This document shows, piece after piece, positions 26,292-36,522 of a stretch of DNA of 43,234 nucleotides (position 1 is the stretch's first letter; each line of letters begins with the position of its first letter). The DNA lies in contig SHBX01000025.1 in the NCBI GenBank assembly GCA_004211785.1, positions 1 through 43,234 of the forward strand, in the 5' to 3' direction. This stretch comes from Winogradskyella sp. Lineage in GTDB: Bacteria; Bacteroidota; Bacteroidia; Flavobacteriales; Flavobacteriaceae. The translations under genes and the position numbers were made by a program. A model generated the notes under the pieces. It made no database searches. It saw only the letters and a program-made list of their open reading frames with translations, and had not been told where the DNA came from.

Positions 26292-26899
26292 AATAAATGT
26301 TTTTTAATTTCAAATAAATCCACAACATCTTCTTTGGTTTCATCAATATTCCATGTGTGTATTCCTAATTTTTGTACTGCATCTGTATTTTCTTTTGTGT
26401 CATCTATAAATAGGCATTCTTTTGGGTTTAGGTTGTTTTCTGTCAATACAAATTCGTAGATGTCCTCATTAGGTTTCCTAAGATTGATTTCATGAGATAG
26501 ATAGAAATTATCAAAACATTTTTTGAATTCATTATAAAACGAGACATTGTCTTTTATAAAGTCAATATGCATCTCGTTGGTGTTACTTAATAATATGAGT
26601 TTATAATTGTTGTTTTCTGAAAGTTGTTTTGCAAAGTCTAATCTATGAGTTGGAAAGTCTTTAATTATATAATTCCATGCATGAACTATATTTTGTTCTG
26701 TTAGGCGCGGAAATTTTGCTTTATAAAAGTCTAAAAACTCTGAAGTAGAAATTTTACCAATTTCATATAAAGTATTGGCTTCAACCATGTCTTCTTCAAA
26801 CTTAATCATCTTAAATAACTCAAGCGCGTTAGTCATTGCGCCTTGCTTATCTAGGTTAATAAAGACATCACCAAAATCAAAAATTAGAGTTTTAATCAC
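26288..26899 (-). CDS. HAD-superfamily hydrolase, YihX-like
   Basis: The 203 residues contain HAD motif I IFDFGDVFINLD (nucleophile D8). At the second position there is glycine (G10) rather than aspartate, with D11 next, as in the YihX/GGVL-type branch. Motif II is LLSNTNEMH, and motifs III and IV are RKPNEDIYEF and LFIDDTKENTDA. It is probably a sugar-phosphate or nucleotide phosphatase. It overlaps ribD by 8 bp. In other bacteria a HAD phosphatase supplies the dephosphorylation step of riboflavin synthesis between RibD and RibH. That makes a riboflavin role attractive here, but it is inference from position. Confidence 0.85.
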   Translation of the reverse strand: MIKTLIFDFGDVFINLDKQGAMTNALELFKMIKFEEDMVEANTLYEIGKISTSEFLDFYKAKFPRLTEQNIVHAWNYIIKDFPTHRLDFAKQLSENNNYKLILLSNTNEMHIDFIKDNVSFYNEFKKCFDNFYLSHEINLRKPNEDIYEFVLTENNLNPKECLFIDDTKENTDAVQKLGIHTWNIDETKEDVVDLFEIKKHLF

Positions 26900-27896
26900 G
26901 ATTATAGATTTTTAATGTGTCATTAATAATACGCTCTTCAGAAATTAACTTTCCTTTTAAAATGGGAGCTTTTACGCCTTTTGAGAATTCACTGTCGCCT
27001 ATAAAGACTCTAGCTTCGTCCCACAGGTTTTCATCAATAAATGTTTTAAGCGTTTTTGCGCCACCTTCAATAATTACTGAATTTATATGTTCTTGAAACA
27101 GAATATCACAGATTTGCTTTGCGACTTTACCCTTGAAATCAATAGCATTGTTTGTGATGTTAAGCGTTTTTGCTTTTTTATTAAAAATCTGATAATCTGA
27201 CTTTAGTTTTGAAGATTTGCCTAGTACAAAACGAATAGGATTCTCGCCAGACCAATCTCTAACGGTCAAACTTGGATTGTCCTCAATAACCGTATTTGTA
27301 CCAACCAAAATAGCTTGCTCTTCTGCACGCCATTTATGAACCAATTGTCTCGAATAGGTGTTGGTAATCCAAACAGGCTTTTGCTCGTCTTTAGTTTTTG
27401 GTGCTATAAATCCATCTTTGGTTTCCGCCCATTTCAGAATGATATATGGTCTCTTTTTATTATGATAAGTAAAAAAACGCTTGTGATGTGTTTTACATTC
27501 TTTTTCAAGAACTCCAACTGTAACATCGCAACCGGAAGCTTCAAGTTTAGCAATGCCTTTTCCTGCAACTTGAGGATTGTCATCAACACAACCAATAATC
27601 ACTTTTGGTATTTTGTGCTTAACAATTAAATCACTGCAAGGTGGAGTTTTCCCATGATGACTACAAGGCTCTAGCGTGACGTAAAGTGTAGATTTTTTTA
27701 ATAGCGACCTGTCTTTTACGTTGCTAATGGCATTGACTTCAGCATGTGACCCGCCGTATTTACTTGTATAACCTTCTCCTATAATTTTGCCTTCAAATAC
27801 AACTATTGCACCAACCATTGGATTTGGTCTGCTTGTTCCCAATCCATTTTTTGCAATTTGCAAACAGCGTTTTATATAGTGTTCGTTCTTGTTCAA
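26892..27896 (-). CDS. ribD: Bifunctional riboflavin biosynthesis deaminase/reductase, TTG start
   Basis: RibD deaminates and then reduces the pyrimidine intermediate of riboflavin synthesis. The 334 residues have the zinc deaminase domain (H51 and E53 in HAEVNA; C78 and C87 in EPCSHHGKTPPC) and the C-terminal reductase domain (RPYIILKWAETKDGFIA; EGGAKTLKTFI). The start codon is TTG: the N-terminus MNKNEHYIKRCLQIAKNG fits the family and the next methionine is M27, inside the domain. It lies 2 bp after the stop of the lipoprotein gene, in one operon with the HAD phosphatase, EamA and yigZ genes. Confidence 0.95.
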   Translation of the reverse strand: MNKNEHYIKRCLQIAKNGLGTSRPNPMVGAIVVFEGKIIGEGYTSKYGGSHAEVNAISNVKDRSLLKKSTLYVTLEPCSHHGKTPPCSDLIVKHKIPKVIIGCVDDNPQVAGKGIAKLEASGCDVTVGVLEKECKTHHKRFFTYHNKKRPYIILKWAETKDGFIAPKTKDEQKPVWITNTYSRQLVHKWRAEEQAILVGTNTVIEDNPSLTVRDWSGENPIRFVLGKSSKLKSDYQIFNKKAKTLNITNNAIDFKGKVAKQICDILFQEHINSVIIEGGAKTLKTFIDENLWDEARVFIGDSEFSKGVKAPILKGKLISEERIINDTLKIYNRD

Positions 27897-27898
27897 GC

Positions 27899-28399
27899 TT
27901 AGAGTTTAACCTTTATGTCTTGAGTTTTATCAATATCATAAGAAGATGAATAGCCCAAAACCTTATAATCTATTTCACCTTTGTACTGTACTTTTAGACG
28001 TTGAGAAATCAAGCTTCCTAATAGTCCGCCAATACTTTTTTTATCAATAATGCTATCTGTAGCTACGGCAACAGTAAGCGGAATTGTAAAGCGTTTGTTC
28101 GAAGGCACATCAAAGCTTTTGGCTTCAAATTTAGCAACTTCAGTATCATTTATATAAACTCTCAAGTCATCTGTTTTCAAGGTGCCACCAACATCATTTA
28201 GATTAGTAAAGTTAGCGTCTGCGCTGAGTGTTATGGTTTTAATATTAGAATCGACGACCTTAATATTTTCAACACCAATAAATTCTGGTTTTTCGGTAAC
28301 GGTACAGTTAAGAAGTAGTGAAAAAAATACTGAAATCAACATTAGTTTTTTCACAAAAAGGAGTTTTTTATTATGTATCTTCATGCCTTGTAATTTCAT
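27899..28399 (-). CDS. LEA type 2-like lipoprotein
   Basis: The 166 residues begin with a lysine-rich stretch, a hydrophobic core and lipobox LLLNC. The part that follows reads PEFIGVENIKVVDSNIKTITLSADANFTNLNDVGGTL, then a D-LRVYINDTEVAKF strand. This resembles the water-stress (WHy/LEA-2) beta-sandwich, which also occurs in Bacteroidota lipoproteins. A second in-frame ATG five codons in (28384) is an equally good start. It is the first gene of the ribD operon and is divergent, by only 21 bp, from a GNAT gene. Confidence 0.75.
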   Translation of the reverse strand: MKLQGMKIHNKKLLFVKKLMLISVFFSLLLNCTVTEKPEFIGVENIKVVDSNIKTITLSADANFTNLNDVGGTLKTDDLRVYINDTEVAKFEAKSFDVPSNKRFTIPLTVAVATDSIIDKKSIGGLLGSLISQRLKVQYKGEIDYKVLGYSSSYDIDKTQDIKVKL

Positions 28400-28420
28400 A
28401 CTAGATAATTAAAAAATAAC

Positions 28421-28912
28421 ATGGGTAAAGATACTATTGTTATTCGAGAAATAGAACCTCAAGACAACCCTAAAATTGCCAAAGCAATTCGTTCCGTTTT
28501 AATAGAGTTTGGCGTGCCTAAAGTTGGTACAGCTTATGAAGATACCGCTTTGGATTGTATGCTTGAAACTTATAATAAGCCAAAGAAAATATACTTTGTT
28601 GTTGTAAAAGATAATGAAATTTTAGGCGGCGCAGGAATTTCACCTTTGGATAATTACGAGGGAAATATCTGTGAGCTCCAAAAAATGTATTTTATGCCAG
28701 ATGCTAGAGGTAAAGGCATTGGTAGCAGAATGATGAAAAAATGTTTGGATTATGCCAAAGATGCCGGTTTTGATAAATGCTATTTAGAAACGATGCCTTA
28801 TATGGATGACGCACGCAAGTTATATCGTAAAGTTGGCTTTGAGTCTATCGATAAACCAATGGGAGATACTGGTCATTATTCGTGTTCTGTTTGGATGCTT
28901 AAAGATTTATAA
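28421..28912 (+). CDS. GNAT family N-acetyltransferase
   Basis: This 163-residue acetyltransferase contains EIEPQDNPKIAKAIRSVL, the central strand ILGGAGISPLDNYEGNICELQKMYF and motif A PDARGKGIGSRMM. The motif B region is KLYRKVGFESIDKPMG. The acceptor is unknown. It is 2 bp upstream of prmC, so it is co-transcribed with it. The very short divergent spacer (28400-28420) to the ribD operon means the two promoters must reach into the neighbouring genes. Confidence 0.9.
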   Translation: MGKDTIVIREIEPQDNPKIAKAIRSVLIEFGVPKVGTAYEDTALDCMLETYNKPKKIYFVVVKDNEILGGAGISPLDNYEGNICELQKMYFMPDARGKGIGSRMMKKCLDYAKDAGFDKCYLETMPYMDDARKLYRKVGFESIDKPMGDTGHYSCSVWMLKDL

Positions 28913-28914
28913 TA

Positions 28915-29784
28915 TTGAAAGCACTCGATTTAAAAGATATATTTCACAAGGAATTAGATGCTATTTACGGAAAAGATGAAGTCGCTAGTTTTTTCTTTTT
29001 ATGTTTAGGGCATTACCTAGATGTTGCCAGAATTCAATTACAATTAGAACCCGAGTTTACAATTAACAAGTCAGAAACTGAGCAGTTTTTTATCACACTT
29101 GAAGCATTAAAGCAGCAAAAACCTATTCAATACATTTTTGGAAAAACGGAGTTCTATGGATTAAAATTCAAAGTTTCTGAAGATGTTTTAATTCCTCGCC
29201 AAGAAACCGAAGAGTTAGTAAATTGGATAATTACTTGTCATCCTGAAATAGATTCAAAACCTACCAAAATCCTTGACATCGGTACAGGAAGTGGATGTAT
29301 TCCTGTTTCACTAGCTAAAAACTTGCCTAACGCAAAAGTATATGCTTTAGATGTTAGTAAGAAAGCACTTGAAACAGCAAAGCATAATGCAAGACAGAAT
29401 GAAGTTGATATTACTTTCATTGAAACAGATATTTTGAATGAAGCTACATGGGATTCAGAATTCAAGGACTTGGAGTTTGATATTATTGTTTCTAATCCGC
29501 CTTATGTAAGAAACATAGAAAAAGCTGAAATTCAACCTAATGTATTAGATAACGAGCCACATTTAGCCTTGTTTGTTGAGGATGATAATCCATTAATTTT
29601 CTACAAGGCAATTACAGAATTTACTGTTAATAATTTGAAGCAAAATGGACAGCTCTATTTTGAAATCAATCAGTATCTTGGAAACGAAACCAAGCAGCTT
29701 TTAGTAGATGCTAATTTTGATGATTTAGAGCTTAGGAAAGACCTTAGTGGTAATGATAGAATGCTAAAAGGAATAAAGAAATAA
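28915..29784 (+). CDS. prmC: Release factor N5-glutamine methyltransferase, TTG start
   Basis: PrmC methylates the GGQ glutamine of peptide-chain release factors. The 289 residues have an N-terminal helical domain and a SAM-binding loop ILDIGTGSGCIP (119-130). The diagnostic NPPY is at 194-197, preceded by PRQETEELVNW. The start is TTG, giving MKALDLKDIFHKELDAIYG, a normal N-terminus for the family; there is no ATG nearby. It runs directly into the LOG gene (stop and next ATG adjacent). Confidence 0.95.
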   Translation: MKALDLKDIFHKELDAIYGKDEVASFFFLCLGHYLDVARIQLQLEPEFTINKSETEQFFITLEALKQQKPIQYIFGKTEFYGLKFKVSEDVLIPRQETEELVNWIITCHPEIDSKPTKILDIGTGSGCIPVSLAKNLPNAKVYALDVSKKALETAKHNARQNEVDITFIETDILNEATWDSEFKDLEFDIIVSNPPYVRNIEKAEIQPNVLDNEPHLALFVEDDNPLIFYKAITEFTVNNLKQNGQLYFEINQYLGNETKQLLVDANFDDLELRKDLSGNDRMLKGIKK

Positions 29785-30366
29785 ATGAAAAGTGTATCCG
29801 TATTTTGTGGCAGTAGTGAAGGTAATAACTCTAGTATTTTAGAGTTAACCTATCAATTAGGAAAAGCTATTGCAGTTAAAAATATGACTCTAGTTTATGG
29901 TGCAGCCAAAATTGGTCTTATGGGTAAAGTTGCTCAAGGCGCCTTAGATGCAAAAGGAAATGTTATAGGTGTTATCCCAAAATTTTTGCAGACTAAAGAG
30001 ATTGTTAATACTGAACTAACAGAGCTAATAGTTACTGACAATATGCATGATAGAAAAATACTTATGTACGATAAAAGTGATGGTTTTATTATTATTCCGG
30101 GAGGTTTTGGTACGATGGATGAGTTTTTTGAAATCACTACTTGGGGACAACTCGGCTTACATACAAAACCCATAGGTATTTTAAATGTCAATGGATATTA
30201 CGATGCTCTAATTAAGCAATGCAAAGTCATGGTGAGTAGCGGTTTTTTAAAACAAGAAAATTTAGATGCGGTTATAGTAGATTCTACTATTGATGGTTTA
30301 TTTGATAAAATGAATAACTATAAACCATTGCCAGCTCCAAAATGGTTAAATAAAGAAGGACTTTAG
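29785..30366 (+). CDS. LOG/TIGR00730 family Rossmann protein
   Basis: The 193 residues match the LOG-type family (cytokinin riboside 5'-monophosphate phosphoribohydrolase, nucleotide-binding Rossmann fold). VSVFCGSSEG is near the N-terminus, LVYGAAKIGLMG in the middle, M87-HDRK, and the hallmark PGGFGTMDE at 105-113. In bacteria such enzymes release the base from AMP-like nucleotides. It lies between prmC and ligA with tight spacing on both sides, forming a translation/DNA housekeeping unit. Confidence 0.92.
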   Translation: MKSVSVFCGSSEGNNSSILELTYQLGKAIAVKNMTLVYGAAKIGLMGKVAQGALDAKGNVIGVIPKFLQTKEIVNTELTELIVTDNMHDRKILMYDKSDGFIIIPGGFGTMDEFFEITTWGQLGLHTKPIGILNVNGYYDALIKQCKVMVSSGFLKQENLDAVIVDSTIDGLFDKMNNYKPLPAPKWLNKEGL

Positions 30367-32373
<2,007 letters not shown>

Positions 32374-32480
32374 CGTCTTGATTTATTAATTAAAGTACTT
32401 ATACCTGTCATATTTTTCTTATTCATTTAATTTTTTTATCGATAAAACGCAATTTTATTCGTTTAATAGTATTTTTTTTA

Positions 32481-32488
32481 TATATTTG
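32481..32488 (+). promoter_or_regulatory. -7 box before the multi-pass membrane protein gene
   Basis: TATATTTG matches TAnnTTTG exactly, 25 bp before the ATG. An A-rich AAAAGGA lies 4 bp before the start codon. No clear -33 TTG is seen. Confidence 0.5.
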
Positions 32489-32513
32489 TCCAAGCTATTA
32501 ATAAGAAAAGGAT

Positions 32514-33260
32514 ATGATAATCAATAGGTTACTTAAAATCGTCTTAGTGATATTAAGTATAGCATATATTATTTTAGAGGTTTTAAAAGTGGATTTGTAC
32601 AATGATTGGGCAAGTGCACTACTACTTTTGTTGTTAACTTATCTATATAAAAGAAGCATAGATTTTAAAAACAAAAAAAGACCTTACTTCTTATATTTTC
32701 TAATTGCATTTACGCTTTCAGAAATCTTATCATTATCCTCTAATTATATTTTACTTTATACAGAATCAGTTAATTATGACTATTACTTAGGTAATTTCTT
32801 TTATATGTTAGCGTATGTGTTTTTAATTTTAAGATGTATGGTAACTATGAAGCTTAAGGAGATTTTAAAACAATTCCCAGTAACACTAATAATATTAGCT
32901 GTTCTAGGAGTTTTTTGCGTAACTCTAATTACTGAAACTGCGCAAACCAAACTTGAGACTCCAGAGTATATAACAGAATTTCTTTATAATATCATAGTAA
33001 TGACATTGCTTTCTGTGGCCTTGATTAATTATATGGATAAAGGAGACAACAAATCAATGTTGTTTTTAATTGGGTCAATGTTTATTTTCTTTTCAGAAAT
33101 GATTCAATTGGCATACTATTATGTAGCAGATATGACACATCTTGCAGCCATTTATTCGGTGTTTTTAGTACTAGCTTTTGTGTTTTATTATTTGCAATCT
33201 AGGCTTAAACATCAAAGGCAAGCAGATTTTAATTTTTTAGACCCTAAAATGAAAGCTTAA
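32514..33260 (+). CDS. Multi-pass membrane protein, possibly YhhN/TMEM86-like
   Basis: The 248 residues contain about eight TM helices with short loops and a positively charged C-terminal tail (SRLKHQRQ). Size and topology, and a segment MLFLIGSMFIFFSEMIQLAYYY with an acidic residue in the seventh helix, recall the YhhN/TMEM86 (lysoplasmalogenase-like) family. The usual aspartates are not clearly conserved, so this is only a distant resemblance. It has its own promoter and ends 3 bp from the convergent nucleotidase gene without an obvious terminator. Confidence 0.6.
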   Translation: MIINRLLKIVLVILSIAYIILEVLKVDLYNDWASALLLLLLTYLYKRSIDFKNKKRPYFLYFLIAFTLSEILSLSSNYILLYTESVNYDYYLGNFFYMLAYVFLILRCMVTMKLKEILKQFPVTLIILAVLGVFCVTLITETAQTKLETPEYITEFLYNIIVMTLLSVALINYMDKGDNKSMLFLIGSMFIFFSEMIQLAYYYVADMTHLAAIYSVFLVLAFVFYYLQSRLKHQRQADFNFLDPKMKA

Positions 33261-33263
33261 ATA

Positions 33264-34178
33264 CTATACTATAATTGTAGTACCTTCAGCTTGCTTTTCC
33301 TTTCCTGCTTCTAAGTAAAAATCTACTTGTCCTACATATAGACCATAACAACCCACTTGATTAACGAGGACATTTTTGCCTGCACTATTTTTTTCGATAG
33401 TTGGTTTTGGTAAAAACGTATGTGTATGACCTCCAATAATTAAATCTATATCTTTTGTTTGTCTTGCCAATACCAAATCAGATACAATTTCTGGGTTATT
33501 CTTATAATAGTAACCTAAGTGTGATAGGCATATTACCAAATCACATTGCTGCTCTTCTTTAAGAATACGAGACATATCTTGAGCAATCTCTATAGGATAG
33601 TTGTAGACAGTTTCTTTGTATAGTTTTTTGCCAACTAAGCCTTCGAGCTCAATGCCCAGACCAAATACTCCTATTTTAATACCATCTCTATTAAAGATTT
33701 TATATGGTTTTATGTGTGTGTCTAAAACAGTGTTTTTAAAATCATAATTTGCAGATACAAAATCAAAATTGGCATTAGGAAGTTGGCTGTATAAACCGTC
33801 AATACCATTATCAAAATCATGATTGCCAATTGTGGCTAAATCATACTTAAGCATACTCATGAGTTTAAATTCTAATTCTCCACCGTAATAGTTAAAGTAG
33901 GGTGTGCCTTGAAATATATCACCAGCATCCAATAATAGTGTATTTGGGTTTTCTTTTCTAACAGCTTCAATTAATGAAGCACGCCTTGCAACACCACCTT
34001 TATTGGCATTTCTGCCATCATTAGATCCAAATGGATCAATATGGCTGTGTACATCATTGGTATGTAAAATGGTTATTCTTTTAGTTGCTTTTGCACTTGA
34101 AGTAGAAAGTGTTAATCCACCTAAACCTATTAAAGCACTAGCTGCGGAAGTCTGTTGTATAAATTTTCTACGGTTCAT
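33264..34178 (-). CDS. Metallophosphoesterase half of a split 5'-nucleotidase (Tat-exported)
   Basis: The 304 residues begin with a twin-arginine signal (MNRRKFIQQTSAASALIGLGG). The N-terminal catalytic domain of the UshA/5'-nucleotidase family follows: HTNDVHSH (D42, H44), LLDAGDIFQG (D87), ATIGNHDFDNG (N119, H120) and GGHTHTFL. Two metal ions are bound by these residues. The C-terminal substrate-specificity domain is missing from this protein but is encoded by the gene just upstream. The two products presumably work together in the periplasm, hydrolysing nucleotides or related phosphate esters. Confidence 0.92.
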   Translation of the reverse strand: MNRRKFIQQTSAASALIGLGGLTLSTSSAKATKRITILHTNDVHSHIDPFGSNDGRNANKGGVARRASLIEAVRKENPNTLLLDAGDIFQGTPYFNYYGGELEFKLMSMLKYDLATIGNHDFDNGIDGLYSQLPNANFDFVSANYDFKNTVLDTHIKPYKIFNRDGIKIGVFGLGIELEGLVGKKLYKETVYNYPIEIAQDMSRILKEEQQCDLVICLSHLGYYYKNNPEIVSDLVLARQTKDIDLIIGGHTHTFLPKPTIEKNSAGKNVLVNQVGCYGLYVGQVDFYLEAGKEKQAEGTTIIV

Positions 34179-34183
34179 CTAAA

Positions 34184-34942
34184 TTAGTCTTTTTGGTGAG
34201 TGAATCTATCGTCGATGCTAGGTTGCAAAGTGTCTATTTTTTTAAAATAGTCTATAAGTAGGTTTCTTATTTTATAATCTAAATCATAAACAGTATCCTT
34301 GGATTTTAAAAAATGCATTCTACTGCCACCATTATAGAGATAATCATTAGTAGCAACATAATAGGTTTTTTCATAATCTATTTCATTACCATTAATTATT
34401 GCTTCTTTAATAGAGTAATCGTTAGAAAGTGTCAATTTTAATTTTGAAATTGGATGTGCACGTTTTTTATTAGCTAAAAATGATAGCATATCCTTTATTT
34501 GTTGCCCATCCATTGGTGTAACAACAACAGAATTATCAAAAGGCATAATCTCATAAGCTGTGCGACTGGTAATATCTCCTTTAGAAATTATTGACCGTAT
34601 ACCACCATGATTGAGCAAGACCATATCAATGGATTTATCAGTCCTCTTTTCAAAAACAGGATTGCACATCTCAAAAACCGCATCGGCCATAAAATTGCCA
34701 ATAGCTGTATTTAATTCACCATCATTTTTGGAATAGGTATCTGCAGCATAAGCTATTATACTGTCTAAATCATTGTTGACACTCTCACGATAGGGTTTAA
34801 TATAGGCTTCAATTTCAGGATTAGTTTTTAAACTATCTGTAATGGCATTTCTTTTACCTACAATTTTGTTGAGAGAATGGTCTTGTTTGCAGGCTGTTAT
34901 AAAAATAACCATTACAAACATTAAAAAAAGTCTATTTTTCAT
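34184..34942 (-). CDS. 5'-nucleotidase C-terminal domain lipoprotein
   Basis: The 252 residues have lipobox ITAC (C18). The body is a stand-alone 5'-nucleotidase C-terminal domain: LNTAIGNFMADAVFE, LLNHGGIRSIISKGDIT, YEIMPFDNSVVVTPMDGQQI, then YYVATNDYLYNGG. This domain normally follows the metallophosphoesterase domain in one chain and holds the nucleoside. Here it is a separate, membrane-anchored protein encoded 5 bp before the catalytic half, in the reverse of the fused order. The two are clearly one operon. Confidence 0.9.
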   Translation of the reverse strand: MKNRLFLMFVMVIFITACKQDHSLNKIVGKRNAITDSLKTNPEIEAYIKPYRESVNNDLDSIIAYAADTYSKNDGELNTAIGNFMADAVFEMCNPVFEKRTDKSIDMVLLNHGGIRSIISKGDITSRTAYEIMPFDNSVVVTPMDGQQIKDMLSFLANKKRAHPISKLKLTLSNDYSIKEAIINGNEIDYEKTYYVATNDYLYNGGSRMHFLKSKDTVYDLDYKIRNLLIDYFKKIDTLQPSIDDRFTHQKD

Positions 34943-34987
34943 CTAATAACTTATGATATGTTAACAACAAAGTGAAGACACTTTTGT

Positions 34988-34995
34988 TAAATTTG
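34988..34995 (+). promoter_or_regulatory. -7 box before the DUF6913 gene
   Basis: TAAATTTG fits TAnnTTTG and ends 18 bp before the ATG, giving a leader of roughly 12 nt. It would drive the DUF6913-dapA unit. Confidence 0.5.
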
Positions 34996-35013
34996 CATAA
35001 AGGCTAAAGATAA

Positions 35014-35532
35014 ATGATTTTAAAAGCATTTAAGGAAAAATCAAATCAAAAATATATTAACAAAACGCTATCTAATCGTAGTGCAGAAGTTAGTACGGAT
35101 AAGATTAAGTCTGTAGGTGTACTTTTAAATGATTCAGAATATTGCGATTACGAAAAAATTGAAGCTTTTTTTAATGCTTTGGGAATATTATCCTCGAAAT
35201 GTAATTTTTACACCTTTTCTAAGTCAAACCCTGAGAATCATAATCAATGGGATGCTGTTTATAGTCCAAAAGACTTTGGATGGAATGGGAAACTTAAAAA
35301 TATAGACTTGCAAAATTTCACAGATACTAAGTTTGATGTCTTAATCTGTTATTTTTTAGCAGAAGAAAATGAATTAAAGCAAATTGCAGCGATGTCTAAA
35401 GCAAATTTTAAAGTTGGTATATCTAATATAGATGAGCGTCTTTATGATTTAATTATTGACGTGAAGCCAAAAGACTTTAAGATTTTTAAAACAGAATTAA
35501 GAAAGTATTTAACCATATTAAATAAAATATAA
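35014..35532 (+). CDS. DUF6913 family protein
   Basis: The 172 residues are soluble with alternating strands and helices: SVGVLLNDSEYCDYEKIEAF, NFYTFSKS, SPKDFGWNGKLKN, FDVLICYFLAEENELKQIA and ANFKVGISNIDERLYDLII. This pattern matches DUF6913, a family I know from flavobacteria next to dapA; function is unknown. The stop codon overlaps the dapA start by one base (TAATG), so the two are translationally coupled. It might modulate lysine/DAP synthesis or simply ride along. Confidence 0.8.
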   Translation: MILKAFKEKSNQKYINKTLSNRSAEVSTDKIKSVGVLLNDSEYCDYEKIEAFFNALGILSSKCNFYTFSKSNPENHNQWDAVYSPKDFGWNGKLKNIDLQNFTDTKFDVLICYFLAEENELKQIAAMSKANFKVGISNIDERLYDLIIDVKPKDFKIFKTELRKYLTILNKI

Positions 35533-36416
35533 TGACCAAATTTGTGGGTACAGGTGTGGCTTTAATTACGCCTTTTAAAAAAGATTTATCTGTAGATTAT
35601 TATGCCTTAACAAAGTTAGTAGAGCACAATATTTCTAACGGTGTTGAGTATTTGGTGATTAGCGGAACAACAGGAGAGAGCGCTACTATAACTAAAGAAG
35701 AAAAAACTGAGATAACCGCACATATTGCAAAGGTTAATAATGGGCGTGTGCCTTTGGTTTTAGGTATTGGCGGGAATAATACACTAGCAATTATCGAAGA
35801 GATAAAAACTACAGATTTATCTCAGATAGATGCGATTCTTTCTGTGTCACCATATTACAGCAAACCAACACAAGAAGGTATTTATCAGCATTTCAAAGCA
35901 ATTTCTATAGTCTCACCCAAACCAATTATATTGTATAATGTTCCAGGTAGAACATCAAAAAATATGCTGCCTGAAACAACATTACGCTTGGCTCGCGATT
36001 TTGAGAATATTATTGCTGTTAAAGAAGCAGGTAATGACCTAGGGCAATATTTAGAATTATTGAGAGATAAGCCTGAAGGGTTTCATATTATCTCTGGAGA
36101 TGATGATTTGGCATTATCTGTAGCTCTTGCAGGTGGCTCTGGAGTTATTTCTGTAATTGGGCAAGCCTTAACCAAAGACTTCTCAGAAATGATAAGACAA
36201 GGTATTGATGGTAATGCAAAGGAAGCCTTTAAAACTCATTTTAATTTAATAACAATTACTAACCTTATTTTTGCTGAAAATAATCCAGCAGGAATAAAAT
36301 CTGTTCTTGACGCCATAGGTATCAGTGATCCTTATGTAAGATTACCTTTAGTTGAAGCTACAGAAAGCTTAAAAAATTCTATTAATAACGAACTAAAACG
36401 ACTAGGTAAACGTTAA
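35532..36416 (+). CDS. dapA: 4-Hydroxy-tetrahydrodipicolinate synthase
   Basis: DapA condenses pyruvate and aspartate semialdehyde, the first committed step to lysine and meso-DAP. The 294-residue TIM barrel has the GTTGES loop (T46, T47), Y135 and R140 in ILYNVPGRTS, and the Schiff-base lysine K164 in IAVKEAG. All catalytic residues are present. It is coupled to the DUF6913 gene upstream. dapF, a later step in the same pathway, is in the window on the same strand but in another operon. Confidence 0.96.
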   Translation: MTKFVGTGVALITPFKKDLSVDYYALTKLVEHNISNGVEYLVISGTTGESATITKEEKTEITAHIAKVNNGRVPLVLGIGGNNTLAIIEEIKTTDLSQIDAILSVSPYYSKPTQEGIYQHFKAISIVSPKPIILYNVPGRTSKNMLPETTLRLARDFENIIAVKEAGNDLGQYLELLRDKPEGFHIISGDDDLALSVALAGGSGVISVIGQALTKDFSEMIRQGIDGNAKEAFKTHFNLITITNLIFAENNPAGIKSVLDAIGISDPYVRLPLVEATESLKNSINNELKRLGKR

Positions 36417-36497
36417 ACTTCTTGTAAAGTCATTTGAAGACATAAATAACCCTGTATTTTAGACCGAATTTTTGTTTTTAAATCCGTTATTTATGCA

Positions 36498-36505
36498 TAC
36501 TTTTG
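36498..36505 (+). promoter_or_regulatory. -7 box of bamD
   Basis: TACTTTTG matches TAnnTTTG, with TTG at 36472-36474 23 bp upstream as a possible -33. It lies inside the longer in-frame extension of bamD and supports the downstream ATG as the true start. Confidence 0.55.
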
Positions 36506-36522
36506 CACACTGTTTTAAATTT

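Noticed and set aside
36472..36522. N-terminal extension of bamD
   Set aside because: It would contain the -7 box and bury the lipoprotein signal; the downstream ATG yields a proper signal peptide.
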